A DNA stretch of 64,000 bases from Anniella stebbinsi (Eukaryota > Chordata > Lepidosauria > Squamata > Anniellidae): the NCBI GenBank assembly GCA_029215795.1, contig JARDYH010000001.1, positions 294,072,654 through 294,136,653 of the forward strand. The letters are read 5' to 3'. Made by a program: the position numbers and the translations under genes. Every line of letters begins with the position of its first letter. Position 1 is the first letter of the stretch. The notes under the pieces are model-generated. The model saw nothing but the letters and a program-made list of their open reading frames with translations. It did no database searches and was not told where the DNA came from. Below, one piece after another: positions 22,199-33,091 of this stretch.

Positions 22199-22551
22199 GC
22201 TGCCTCTACACGAGAGGTTTAAAGCTCTTTCAAGTCTCATTAAAATTTTTACCTCTACATGAGCGGAGCGCAAAGCCGGAGTTGAGGCACGTTAACTATC
22301 CAATTATGCGCATTATTGAATGCGCGTTAAATAGCGAGTTTTATTTTGCTGCGGCCGTTAAAGTGCATTTGGCTATGTGAAGAAGCGATTCTCCGCATTA
22401 ACTACTTGTAAAGCGCATTTCAAACAACCAGTAAGGCCACCAGTTGCGCGCTCAATTACCTCCCGCATACAGTCATTTACCATAAAGCGCTTCTGAGAAG
22501 ATGCGCATAATCGGAGAACCAGGCGTGAAACCGCATTCTTGTAGAGGGGGT
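22199..22551 (-). mobile_element. Inverted-repeat element, family D copy 2
   Basis: Reverse orientation of the copy at 15901. Shared blocks include CTTTGCGCTCCGCTCATGTA and AGACTTGAAAGAGCTTTAAA (minus strand) and TCCGATTATGCGCATCTTCT. Terminal motifs are GCTGCCTCTACACG and the inverse of CTTGTAGAGGGGGT. CTAAG stands directly outside both ends (22194-22198 and 22552-22556) and may be part of the target duplication. Non-coding, about 353 bp. Confidence 0.75.
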
Positions 22552-22557
22552 CTAAGA

Positions 22558-22776
22558 CTGGGTTTGGACAAGTCGCAATTCCCATGGCTGCCAGGTTGCA
22601 TATGCAACCCCTACTTGGGGCTTGTCATGTTGTGCAAATCTGGCAAGCATGCATTTAACCCTCACATAATCGATACTCGCAGGGTTACATATTCAAAATG
22701 CAGACACCCTACACACACTGTAACCTCACCATGGATTAAATAACCCACCATGGGCTGCCATGTCATGTGAACAGCT
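22558..22776. mobile_element. Foldback DNA element, family B-like
   Basis: Begins CTGGGTTTGGACAAGTCGCA, close to the start of the 19099 element. It ends with TGTCATGTGAACAGCTTC, an imperfect inverse. CCATGG words occur near both ends. It abuts the family D copy ending at 22551. Confidence 0.55.
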
Positions 22777-23612
22777 TCTTCGATCCAGTGGAAGTTTTGA
22801 TCAGCAGAATGGGGAGGTGATTTTTTGTAGGTTCTCCCTCCCTCCCTGCAGCCCCAAATCTGATCCAGAGTGTTGGGGGACCATTTGGAGTACCATCCAT
22901 CAGGAGATGGCACAATGGGCTGCAGGGGAGTTCATTTAGAATTTCTGTTCTCTGGAAAGAAGATTACACCATCTGTATTAAAAAATCCTAAGGGAGCAAT
23001 CCTACTCTCCTAGGGAGGGCTACTGAGGGGACATAGTGTTGTGGACTTCCCTCTCTGCCCATGGAGGTCCTCCCTCCATGGCAGCAAAGTGTTCTGCCAC
23101 CATGGCTGCCCTACTGGCACTCCTTTGCGGGGGAGGGGGTGGCTAAAATGGAGCAGTTTGAGGAGGTTTTGAAGGCAGCCAAGGATCTGCCAGAACTTAG
23201 CTCCCCCTTGTTCTGCTGACAAGCTCCCAAACATAACTAGAAACTACACTAGCCTGAGAGCTGGCAAATTAAATTTTCTCCTACTGGAGGTAATAGGAGG
23301 TGGAGAGGACCATCCAACTTGGTTGGTACAGCTTGGGAAGTGGCAGTTCCTCTCCACCATAGACCTCCTGACCACTACAGGTTAGGATTGCTTTGTCAAA
23401 ATACATGGTTCAATGTGGTTTCTTTCCTAATCTATCTTGTTTAAGGTCTCATATTTTTTATTTTTGTATTCTTATAAAATCAAACGTTTAGAAGAGAGAC
23501 CCATCCCCATGAAATCCCGTGAGCTTCTTTTGTTTCTCACTTCCATTGCATCATTTCTCATTATTTCATGTTTTTCTGACACTGTTAGAATACCTTGGAA
23601 TTTTCACGTATT

Positions 23613-23617
<5 letters not shown>

Positions 23618-23648
<31 letters not shown>
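23618..23648. repeat. (TA)n microsatellite
   Basis: Uninterrupted TA dinucleotide tract. Confidence 0.9.
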
Positions 23649-23651
<3 letters not shown>

Positions 23652-24515
23652 CATATATTTAATGGAAAGCTGAAACATTCAATCCATTTTGGTGCTGCTA
23701 TTTCTCAGTATTTCAGTCAATCAAAACTATTTCTTTGAAAACAACAACACTTAATTTTGATGCTTTCAAAAGCAATTGAATTATGCATTATGAACAAAAA
23801 ATGTGGGTGGGGGAGTATAACAGTCTTTGAATGAGTGAAAGTAGGTGTTTTTCTAGTACTGCAATATAATTTTTTTAATGAATTTATAATATTAACTATG
23901 AAAATTGTTCATACTTCATAGATCTCAACAACCTGTGACAAAAGCAGGGGCCTCTCCCACCCATCCCCTTTTGTCTTTGAGTTTCAAAGTTTTATTAGTT
24001 TGCAAGTTTTATTAACAGTATATTGCTTGAATCCAAACCATGTAACTAAAATAAAACTTTCCCTTCCTGAAAATGTAAGAGCCTTGCCTTTAGATGTGAA
24101 AGCAAAACAAAGCAAACCCGAAAGGCACTAGTTACATAGCCCTCTTCATTTGCACAAAAGTGAAGCCACATAATTAATACTAAGCAGACAGTAATTGTGA
24201 AGCTTTAATTACATTTTGAAGTATCTTTTGTACGGAGCGAAGAAACCAGACAAACTAACCACCCAACCTACATTGCAGGACTTCCTCATTCCCCTTCCAG
24301 AGTATATGTATGCATAGATTGCCACAGCGTACAATTGCAAATTCTTATTTTGTATACATGCTCAGCTACAATTCCATTGCATCTGACATTAGGCCTGTTC
24401 CTTGTAAGAAAGGCTGCGGTTGTATGTATACTATCTTAAATGGTATTTTTGTCACCTCGGCCTGTACCCTCCAACAAATGAAGAAGGATTTTTTTTCTTT
24501 TTCTAATGGATGTTT

Positions 24516-24545
24516 GTGGTGGGGGTGGGGGTGGGGGTGGGGGGG
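24516..24545. repeat. (GGGGGT)n minisatellite
   Basis: Five G-runs separated by single T. Four or more runs of five G on one strand satisfy the usual G-quadruplex pattern, a structural inference only. Confidence 0.85.
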
Positions 24546-27089
24546 AATCATCATTACCCATGCAGTGCAGCAAGGCATACAAACTTCCTTGTGACCGTAT
24601 TTAAAGAAACGGACACAAAGAAATAGTCATTGCAGTTACAATAGGGGAAATCTAGTATGCATTTCCAAGGAATCACATTTTGGGGAGAATTACAGAATAA
24701 TTACACATATGCTTAGATCATGAGCATTCAATGAAGCGGACAATATTTTGGGGATTTAAGATGTTGGTGTTGTGGTCGTCTCTAAGAAACCAGGATTATT
24801 CAGACATTCAAATGCAAAAATGCACCATTTGGAGAGTGTAATGCGGTCTGTTCTGGTCAGTGTTACAAATTCGGAAAGGATTCCCTGGCTGCAGACATTA
24901 GCCACTTAATACTTAAATCTGTTTCCAAATGTAAAGCATAGAACAAAAGTGCTTTGCATTAATGAAACGTATCCTAACACTGGTGTAGTGACACATTTCA
25001 TTAATGTGTCACACTGGCAACATAAAATATAATTACAACAGATATGCCTGTCTCATAGATTGATAAAATCTTTACATTGTACCAAAAATAGATAGAAATG
25101 TTTTCAATGACTGAAGAAATGCAAATTAAAACAAAATAAAACAAAACAGGGACTGCAAAAAGTTAACAGGAATCACTGGAGGTATGAATATGTATGCTGA
25201 TTTTGATGTGATTTTAGGATCAAACTGTTAGGACTGAAAAATAATTCAGAGCAAATCAAACAGAAAAGAGAAATATACAATGCAACAAGTCATACAATGT
25301 TTGTAAATCATTAGACTGTAATCACTGCAATATACACTGTATCAGTCTCAGCTCCCTGAATTTCATCTTCTGATTCCCCACCAATAGATGATTGGTTCTG
25401 TTCCCACATAACCTGCCCATGGCTGCCTGCGTACTCACAACCATGACTCCAGAAACAGACTTTTCATCCCTGGGAAATGTGACCTCAGCAGCTGTTTGTG
25501 AGTATATTTCCTCCTATTGGATCAAGGCCAACATGTGCAGCATCCCTGAGAGTCTGCTGCAACAATGAGCAGTATTATACTACATTTTGAGCTACAAAAA
25601 TGCATCTGTGATCATAAGTATTCACAAGTCGCTGACACAGATTTTCATTCCTTAAGAGGAGATAATTAATGAGACCAATAATATATTCTGCAACAGACAT
25701 GGAGCTCACCTAATATAAAACATGGTTAACTAATTTCTATGTATAGTTAAGTTTTTTTAAAGTATTATAAATATTCTTTTTGAATGTACTTGCATGAAAG
25801 AAAATTAACAGGCTAATGCTCAGGGTTCTGTAAGAGAGAGGACAAAATATTCCAGTGTGGAGTTTTCCAGGATACCAAACACTCTGGTCCATTCCAAGTC
25901 TGCCCAGGTTTTCCCCCATTCCGTCAGTCAGTCAGCTCAGCTCTTATTGGACTATTTGTGAGGACCCCCACTCCAGGGAGGGGGTTCCTATAAAATTTTT
26001 GTACCTCTGAAAACCTAGGAGTTCACTCAAGAATTCCAATACCTCTGCCTTGAGGGTTGGTGGTGCCTTTTTGACTACATCAGGGCCAGCAGTTGGAGAA
26101 TTGAAATGGCTATTCGTATAGATGATTCAAAGATTAAATAAAAATGAGTGGCAGATAAGGATTTCAATCCAATGTATTGAATAATTATCAGACTCTGGTC
26201 TTCTCCCACTAGCCAAGGGAAGACACTCTGCCTGGGCCCTCAAAGAGCTTATTTCCCCATCTGCCCTGGGATGGCCAGTTACACATTGCAAAAGAGAGCG
26301 AGCGAGCAAAAGAGAAAGAACAAAAGAGGACACGGGCAGCACAACCATGGCATATGATAATTTATAGGTATAGATGCAAATTTAGAAATAATTACTATAA
26401 TTTAAATAAAAAATACAATACACCTCACTATAGCGGGGGGAAGAGTGTGATCAGGTGACCTGTGTGTCTTCCTGATCAGTCTTCTTGCTGACTAGATGCT
26501 AACTGGGAAGCTTCAAGGTGTCCACTGCTCTTCCTTCTTATAGGGTCTTATGGTTCTTTAGTTTTAAATCCAGCTTGCATAGGACAGCCCTTGAAATGGA
26601 GGACACCTTGAAATAGAGGACTGACAAACCTTGAAATAGAGGACTGTCCTCTGTAAGATAGGATGCCTGGCCACCCTATATAACTGCCATCTTTCCCTTC
26701 ACAGAACCCAAAGGTAGGTTGTTGGGCTTCAGGGGCCAAGATGGCAGGGGCTTCCATACAAGGGCTTTCTAGCCTCAAATCAAAAGGCTCAATTTGAGCA
26801 TTCACAAACGCTCGAGCTTTTTTGAGTTAAACAATGAGATGACCATGCACTCCAATTTGGTTTGGGTTCAGTTGTGAGTGAAGTTGTTTCACTTTGATTT
26901 TAGTTCAAACTAAGAAAGTTCTGGAGCCAGTTCAGTTCCAGCTCACATAAGAACACTGAAATGTTATTCACCTTACAGTACTGGCTTGTGGAGTGGGGCA
27001 GTTCCCATGCTCACAGTGTATTCTGATTGTGGTCTGTAAATGTACCACCCACTCAGGGGGTTTTAAAAGTCAAAATAGTAAGTTGATGT

Positions 27090-27090
27090 A

Positions 27091-27127
<37 letters not shown>

Positions 27128-27411
27128 TATTACATTTATATACCGCCCCAAAGCTCTCTGGGCGGTTTACAAAAATTAAAAGATTGAACACTAAAAAGAC
27201 AATATACAAAATTTAAAACCATAAACATAAAACAGCTGACATTTTAAACATTTTAAACTGTTAAGGCTGGCCACAAAGTTAAAACCTCAACTTAAGCTGT
27301 TAAAATGCCTGGGAGAAAAGAAATGTTTTGACCTGGCGCTGAAAAGATAACAGTGTTGGTGCCAGGCGGGCCTCATCGGGTGATCATTCCATAATTGGGG
27401 GGCCACCAGTT
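27090..27411 (-). mobile_element. L2-like LINE 3' end, (TTA)n tail
   Basis: Reverse-orientation copy of the element at 15005-15499. A (TTA)n tract at 27091-27126 is followed by ACCGCCCCAAAGCTCTCTGG and GCGGTTTACAAAAATT. Further on, the ORF2 C-terminal coding remnant matches GGCCCCCCAATTATGGAATG and GGCGCCAGGTCAAAAC on the minus strand. It is truncated at about 27411. Dead copy. Confidence 0.8.
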
Positions 27412-27588
27412 CAGATTCAACAGAGACTCAGTTTGATCGATGTACTCAGGGAAGTTTTTGCTAGAATATTTCTTTTTCTCTGTGTGTGGAATGGGAAGCT
27501 GACTAGCAGCATGTTCAGGAATGATAAAGGGAAGTTACCTACCTCACATAATTAATTTAATAGTATTCACAGCCATAAGGTGCTAGTT

Positions 27589-27601
27589 TAGATTTTTCTT
27601 T
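27589..27601. repeat. L1 target-site duplication, 3' side
   Basis: TAGATTTTTCTTT, identical to 34477-34489. It marks the poly-A side of the minus-strand L1. Confidence 0.9.
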
Positions 27602-27729
27602 TTCTTTCTTTTTTAAAAATTTATTTATTATTTCTGCATATAATAAACATAAAATAAACATAATACATAACCAAAACCTTAACATCCCTCGTGCTCCCCT
27701 ACCCTTGAGGCCTGCATTGCTCTAATATA

Positions 27730-27933
27730 TTATACATTTTTCCAAAATTGCAAAGATTCTTTTGAAGGTGTACATCCTCTTCCCTTTATTAACACATAAT
27801 CTATAAATGGACCCCAAATACTTCCAAAATCATTCTTTTTGGATAATCCCATCCTAACTTTCATTTTACTTGTTAATCTGTCATTGATTGCAATATCCCA
27901 CACCCCTTTATACCATTCCCTTGTATTTTCCAA
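27730..27933 (-). pseudogene. L1 ORF2, extreme C-terminus (frameshifted)
   Basis: Contains ENTREWYKGVWDIAINDRLT, the conserved L1 tail W-Y-x-x-x-W-x-x-A, and stops at 27730. The overlap with the preceding frame marks the third indel. Allowing for the insertion and indels, ORF2 would span about 1270 codons, the usual L1 ORF2 size. Confidence 0.8.
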
Positions 27934-28616
27934 TTCTTCGCTATCATTAATCTAGCCGGCGTCAGGAGATTATTTATCAATTCTCTTATACTTTTATTCC
28001 CATATTCTTTATCAAACAGCGATAATAAAGCTATATTTGGACTTGCTTCCACTTGATTAGCCACTATTTCACTTATTTCTTTAAAAACTCTTTTCCAAAA
28101 TTTTTGTACATACTCACATGTCCACCACATATGGAAATAAGTCCCCACTTCCTGACAGCCCCTCCAACATAATATTGATTTTTTAAAATCTATCTGATGT
28201 AGTCTTACGGGAGTAAGATACCATCTCCAAATTATTTTATAATGATTTTCTTTTATCCTTATTGATAACAACTTTAAAGTTCTTAGTTCCCATATTTTCC
28301 TCCAGTTATCCTCAGTAATTTGTTTTGCTAAGTCATTTTCCCAGAATGTTTTCAAAATTTCTTGTTGCACTCCCTCTTCTAACAATATATTATATATTTC
28401 ACTTATTATACCTTTTTTACTTTTATTTTCCCCCTCCTTCTCTCTTAACTCAATTAACTTTTCAAATCTTGTTTCCTTTCTACATTCCTTATTTTTCTTT
28501 TTCCATTTCTGTGTCCATTGTTCCAATTGTATATACTTAAACCATAAGTTTTTTTGTCCTCTTAAAACTACTTCTATTTGCCTTTTATTAACCATTCTCT
28601 TCATCCAATCTTTCAC
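27873..28616 (-). pseudogene. L1 ORF2, C-terminal zinc-knuckle region (frameshifted)
   Basis: Contains WRWYLTPVRLHQIDF and the L1 cysteine motif, CX3CX7HX4C, in CWRGCQEVGTYFHMWWTC. All four metal ligands are present. A third frameshift near 27930 moves the last residues to the frame at 27730-27933. Confidence 0.88.
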
Positions 28617-28617
28617 T

Positions 28618-29457
28618 TTAATTATTTTTTCTCCTTAATAACCCTTCCAGTTTTCTTCTTAAATTACCTGGGAAGTTCTCCAACAAAACAACTGGGGCTA
28701 AAGGAGAAATTCCTGGAATTAATTTCTTTTTATACTTTCCCCAAATATCTACAATATTTTTTAAGATGGGATTTTCCATATCTATCAATTGTTTCTTTTG
28801 TATTTTGCTAAAAAAAATTTGTAAACCTAACTCTATTTCTCCTGTCTGATTCTCTAACCATTCTAGATCCTCTTTCCCTATTATACTATTTATAACATAT
28901 CTCAACTGATGAACTATATAATACATCTTTATTTTCGGGAGTCCCAACCCTCCTTCCCTTTGAATCTTATACCATTTCGTTTTATTAATTTTTGCTTTTC
29001 TATCTCCATTACAGTAGTTATTTATCATGCTTTGCCAACTTCTTATTTCTACTTCTGTTATTTTAATTGGTAACATTCTAAACAAAAAGTTAATCTTTGG
29101 TAATATTTTCATTTTAACAACCGCTATTCTACCAAACCATGAATGCTTTAATTTCCTATGAGCCTCTAACTTCTTCATTATCTGTTTTTTTAAACTACTA
29201 AAATTTATTTCCTCTAACTTTTCTAAATCTTTCGTAATTTGAACTCCTAAATAGCACACTACATTTTTAATCTTAAGACCTAATTTTAAACTACACTCGT
29301 CCCTTTCTTCTTTATCATAATTAAATAACATCATTTCTGATTTCCCCCAATTTACCTGTAGTCCTGTAGTCTCTCCAAACTCTCTCAAATGTTGTTTTAT
29401 TTCTTCTACACTATCCCTCGGGTTTTCTAATGTCAATAAAGTGTCATCCGCAAACAT
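28618..29457 (-). pseudogene. L1 ORF2, FADD box and thumb region (frameshifted)
   Basis: Begins at the reverse transcriptase catalytic box MFADDTLLTLENP (palm motif C, both Asp present). Next are GLQVNWGKSEMM and VCYLGVQITKDL, the usual L1 blocks after the catalytic site. It sits one frame away from the upstream piece because of an indel in an A-rich tract near 29460. It ends at another A-run indel near 28617. Confidence 0.9.
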
Positions 29458-29465
29458 ATTAATTT

Positions 29466-30845
29466 TTATTTTATTTTTTCTTCCCCTCCTATCCCCTTCA
29501 GTCTCTCATGTTCCCTAATAACATTTGCCAATATTTCTATGACTATCGCAAATAATATTGGGGAGAGAGGACACCCTTGTCTTGTTCCCTGGGCTAAAGT
29601 AATTTGTTGTGTTATTCCATCATTCACCAGTACTACCGCCTTATTATTTGCATAAAGCTGATTAATCACTCCTATAAACCTTTCTCCAAAACCAAATCTC
29701 TTTATAATAATTTTTAACACTGGCCATTCCTCGCAATCAAAGGCTTTGAAAATATCTAAGGCTATCAACCCTGCTTTTGAATTCCTTCTTTTAATAACAT
29801 TTATTACATTCAATACTCTCCCTATTAAATTGGGCATTTGCCTCCCTGGAATAAAGCCGCATTGATCCTTTTTTATATACTTGTTTATAAAGGTATTCAA
29901 TCTCGTTGCCGTAATTGTTGTAAATATTTTAGAATCTTGATTAATTAAAGAAATAGGTCTATATGATGCTGGGTCTGTTAAATCCTTATCTGGTTTCGGG
30001 ATTAATATTATCATCGAATGTTCCCACGATGGTGGGGTCTTCTCTCCATTTATTATATTATTATACAGTTTTTTCATTTTCGGTACTAAAAGCTCTTTAA
30101 ATATCTTATAATATTCCAGCCCCAACCCATCTATTCCTGGAGATTTCCCTCCTTTCAATTTATCAATGATTCCTTCTATTTCTTTTTCAGTCACTAATGC
30201 TTCCATATAATCCCTATCCTTATCTTGTAATTTTATCTTCCAATTCTTCTCTACATATTCCCGTATCTTTATCTGTGGACCCGCTTCTGATGTATACAGT
30301 TTCTGATAAAAATCTTCAAATATTTTCAATTTATCTTTCATTAAATTACAATTTTCCCCAGTTTTATCTTTAATTGTCCCTTTTATATTTTTCTCCTTCT
30401 TTGATTGCGTTGATCTTGCCAGCATTTTAGAATTTTTATTACTATATTCAAAAAAATTCCTTTTCAGGTATATTAATCCTTTTTGGACTCTCTCTATATC
30501 CTTCTCCTCAAGTTCTTTCTTTTTTGCTTGGAGTTGGGCAAATATATGTTTATCTTTATTTATTCTAAATTGTTCCTCTAATTCCTTAATCTTCTCTTCA
30601 ATCTTTTTACTATGTGCTTCTTGTTGTCTTTTTAATTTACACGATTCTCTTATACATATCCCTCTAACTACTGCTTTCATCGTGTCCCAAACTATCCCCT
30701 GTGAATATATCCCTGTTTCATTTATTTCCCATATAGTCTGTATTTCTATTTTCATTTTTTCCACAATATTTTTATAATTTAAAATATTAGTATCCAGTCT
30801 CCACCTTTTTGCTTCCCTATAATCTTTCTTTATTTCCATATCTAT
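29466..30845 (-). pseudogene. L1 ORF2, reverse transcriptase part
   Basis: Continues the ORF2 frame exactly when the hAT and one target copy are left out. After a charged linker come SPGIDGLGLEYY, IILIPKPDKD with ASYRPISLIN, KDQCGFIPGRQ, IALDIFKAFDC (palm motif A, normally LDAEKAFD) and TRQGCPLSPILFAI. The frame stops before the catalytic FADD box, which lies in the next frame at 29457. The motif A change IF for AE next to the catalytic Asp is unusual and may be post-insertion decay. Confidence 0.9.
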
Positions 30846-30990
30846 TAGGGGTGTGCACGGACCCCCCGGATCGGATCGGGACCCGGATCGGGATCTCCAA
30901 TTTTGTCACGGACTGGTTCGGACAAAATCGGAGGCCCCCCGGACTGGATCGAGTCCGATCCCGACCCAAAAATCGTAAATTTTTGGATCG

Positions 30991-31053
30991 GCCGCCATTT
31001 TTTTCCCCATAGACTTGCATTGCAATGCAAGTCTATGAGGAAAAAATGGCGGC
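30991..31053. repeat. Palindrome in the hAT arm
   Basis: GCCGCCATTTTTT (30991-31003) is the exact inverse of AAAAAATGGCGGC (31041-31053). The centre, TTGCATTGCAATGCAA, is itself self-complementary. Confidence 0.9.
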
Positions 31054-31244
31054 GGGTGGGTGAGGGGGGGCCTAACTCCCTCCCCCCCCAGGGCCGTCCG
31101 CTGTGGACGGCCCCGGCAGGTAAGCCCCCTCCCCCACGCTCCCTACCCCCCCTGGGGCCGTCCGCTTCCATCCGCTGGCGCCCGCGGGCGCCAGAGGATA
31201 GAAGCGGACGGCTCTGGGGGGGGTAAGCCCCCTTCCCCGCCACT

Positions 31245-31920
31245 GCTTACCTTCTCGGCCCGTCCGCTCCCGTCCGGTGCCGGCGGCTACTACCAGCGGG
31301 CTCCGCGGCCTACTCTCGAGTAGCGCACCGGGTGATGACATCACCCGGCGCGCCACCCTGGAGTAGGCCGTGGAGCCTGCTGGTAGTAGTCGCCGGCGCC
31401 GGACGGGAGCGGCCGGGCCGGGAAGGTAAGGGCCCCCTCCCCCCCTCCGCGCACCCCCTCCTCCCCTCCACGCACCCCCTGCTTACCTTCTCGGCCCGTC
31501 CGCTCCCGTCCGGCGCCGGCGGCTACTACCAGCGGGCTCCGCGGCCTGCTCTAGAGTAGCGCGCCGGGTGATGACATCACCCGGCGCGCCACCCTGGAGT
31601 AGGCCGCGGAGCCCGCTGGTAGTAGCCGCCGGCCCCGGACGGGAGCGAACGGGCCGGGAAGGTAAGGGCCCCCCTCCCCCCCTCCGCGCGCCCCCTCCTC
31701 CCCTCCACGCACCCCCTGCTTACCTTCTCGGCCCGTCCGCTCCCGTCCGGGGCCGGCGGCTACTACCAGCGGGCTCCGCGGCCTGCTCTAGAGTAGCGCG
31801 CCGGGTGATGACATCACCCGGCGCGCCACCCTGGAGTAGGCCACGGAGCCCGCTGGTAGTAGCCGCCGGCCCCGGACGGGAGCGAACGGGCCGGGAAGGT
31901 AAGGGCCCCCCTCCTCCCCC
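31245..31920. repeat. 236-237 bp tandem repeat, 2.9 units, inside the hAT
   Basis: Units start with GCTTACCTTCTCGGCCCG at 31245, 31481 and 31718. Each unit is itself an inverted repeat centred on GGTGATGACATCACC, running from CTTACC to GGTAAG. The second and third units are the most alike (CTCTAGAGTAGCGCGCCGGG in both). Confidence 0.9.
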
Positions 31921-32153
31921 CCGCTGTCCACTTTCATCGGCGGGCGCCCGCTGGCGCCCGCCAATGGAAGCGGTGGTGGGCGCCCGCCAATCCGCCGATC
32001 CGCCGAACCGGTTCGGAGCCTTTTCGGACCGGTTCGGATTGGATCGGCCGATCCAGCTGTCAGATCGGAAATCGGATAATTTATCCGATTTCCCACTGGA
32101 CCGGACTCGGATCGTGGATCGGGTCCGATCCAGTGCACATCCCTAATATCTAT

Positions 32154-32843
32154 GCTTATTAATGCATGGTCTGAGACCTTAATTACTCCTATTTCACAAT
32201 CCAAAATCTTAGAAATCATATTCTTTGAAACAAATATATAATCAATCCTGGAAAAACTCTTATATTTTGGTGAATAAAAGGTATATTTCTTTTCCTCCCC
32301 TTTCACTAATCTCCATACATCTTTCAATTCTTTTTCTTCCATTACCTTAGCTAAACCCATTTTCCCAATACCTTTTGTATTATCTCTATCTTTCATTTTA
32401 TCCATCACCATATTAGAGTCTCCCCCCATTACAATATTTGCTTTCTCTACATTCCCCATTTTTCTAAACACTTTATCATAAAATTCTGTTTGCTTTTCAT
32501 TTGGTGCATAAACATTTACCAAAACATATTTTTCATCCCCCATAGAACAATGTAAAATAATAAACCTACCCATAACATCGCTTACCACTTTAACCACATT
32601 AAATGCACATTTTTTAGAAATTATTATCGCAACTCCTCTTGCTTTAGAGGTTCCATATGCTTTCTCATATATCCCCACATTCCTCATTTTTAGTTCATTT
32701 ATACCATCTTTCTTTTGATGAGTTTCTTGTAAAAATATTACATCAGCTTTCTTTTTATTCAACAACCCTTCAATCCTTTTCCTTTTAACAACACTACCCA
32801 GCCCGTTAACATTTAAAGTTATCAATCTTAATTTACTTTCCAT
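32154..32843 (-). pseudogene. L1 ORF2, endonuclease domain (5' exon-like piece)
   Basis: This is the apurinic-type endonuclease that nicks the target DNA. Probable start ATG at 32843 (G at -3 and +4) giving MESKLRLITLNVNGL. Motifs in order: TLNVNGL, FLQETH, VNVYAPN, GGDSNMVMD, SRIDYIF and SDHALISID, covering the expected Asn, Glu, Tyr, Asp/Asn and Asp-His catalytic positions. GGDSN replaces the usual GGDFN. The frame is cut by the hAT element right after the SDH motif, at the boundary with the reverse transcriptase part. Upstream of the hAT the frame looks undamaged. Confidence 0.9.
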
Positions 32844-33091
32844 ATCTCCAATCTTAATTTTCTTTGTAGGTCTCCTAACGTGACACATATACCCCTTCCC
32901 TCCCTCCCCCTTCACCCCACATATAACCCCCCCTTTTCTCCCCCTCCAACCCAGGTTCCCCCAGGCGGCGGCTCCTTTCTTCCTCTTCTTAGGACCGTTC
33001 AGAGGGGGGGTGGCGAACTTCCCACATGGAACCAACTCAGGACCCCCCCTCCCTTAACTCTTCTTACTTTCCCCTTTGATCTATAATTCAG

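Larger units (their letters stand above)
22778..27089. other. Unassigned AT-rich sequence with simple repeats
   Basis: Contains (TA)n at 23618-23648 and (GGGGGT)n at 24516-24545. A duplicated word, CTTGAAATAGAGGACTG, occurs near 26610 and 26631 beside GGCCACCCTATA, possibly a foldback remnant. No gene recognised; all frames are under 95 codons and without motifs. Confidence 0.45.
30846..32145. mobile_element. 1300-bp GC-rich non-autonomous hAT element in L1 ORF2
   Basis: Ends are TAGGGGTGTGCACGGA and the inverse of TCCAGTGCACATCCCTA. A perfect 8-bp duplication, ATATCTAT, flanks it (30838-30845 and 32146-32153), diagnostic for hAT-type insertion. It has GATCGG-rich arms, a 63-bp palindrome (30991-31053) and 2.9 tandem units of 236-237 bp (31245-31920). 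It is very rich in GC and intact CpG, in contrast to the AT-rich L1. Long Pro/Arg-rich frames on both strands come from the GC bias and show no transposase motif. Confidence 0.9.

Noticed and set aside
21788..22222. 144-codon plus-strand frame
   Set aside because: It crosses an (ATAC)n microsatellite and A/T homopolymers and has no domain.
30845..32146. Long Pro/Arg/Gly-rich frames on both strands in the GC-rich block
   Set aside because: They follow the palindromic tandem repeat, have no domain, and exist only because high GC suppresses stop codons.
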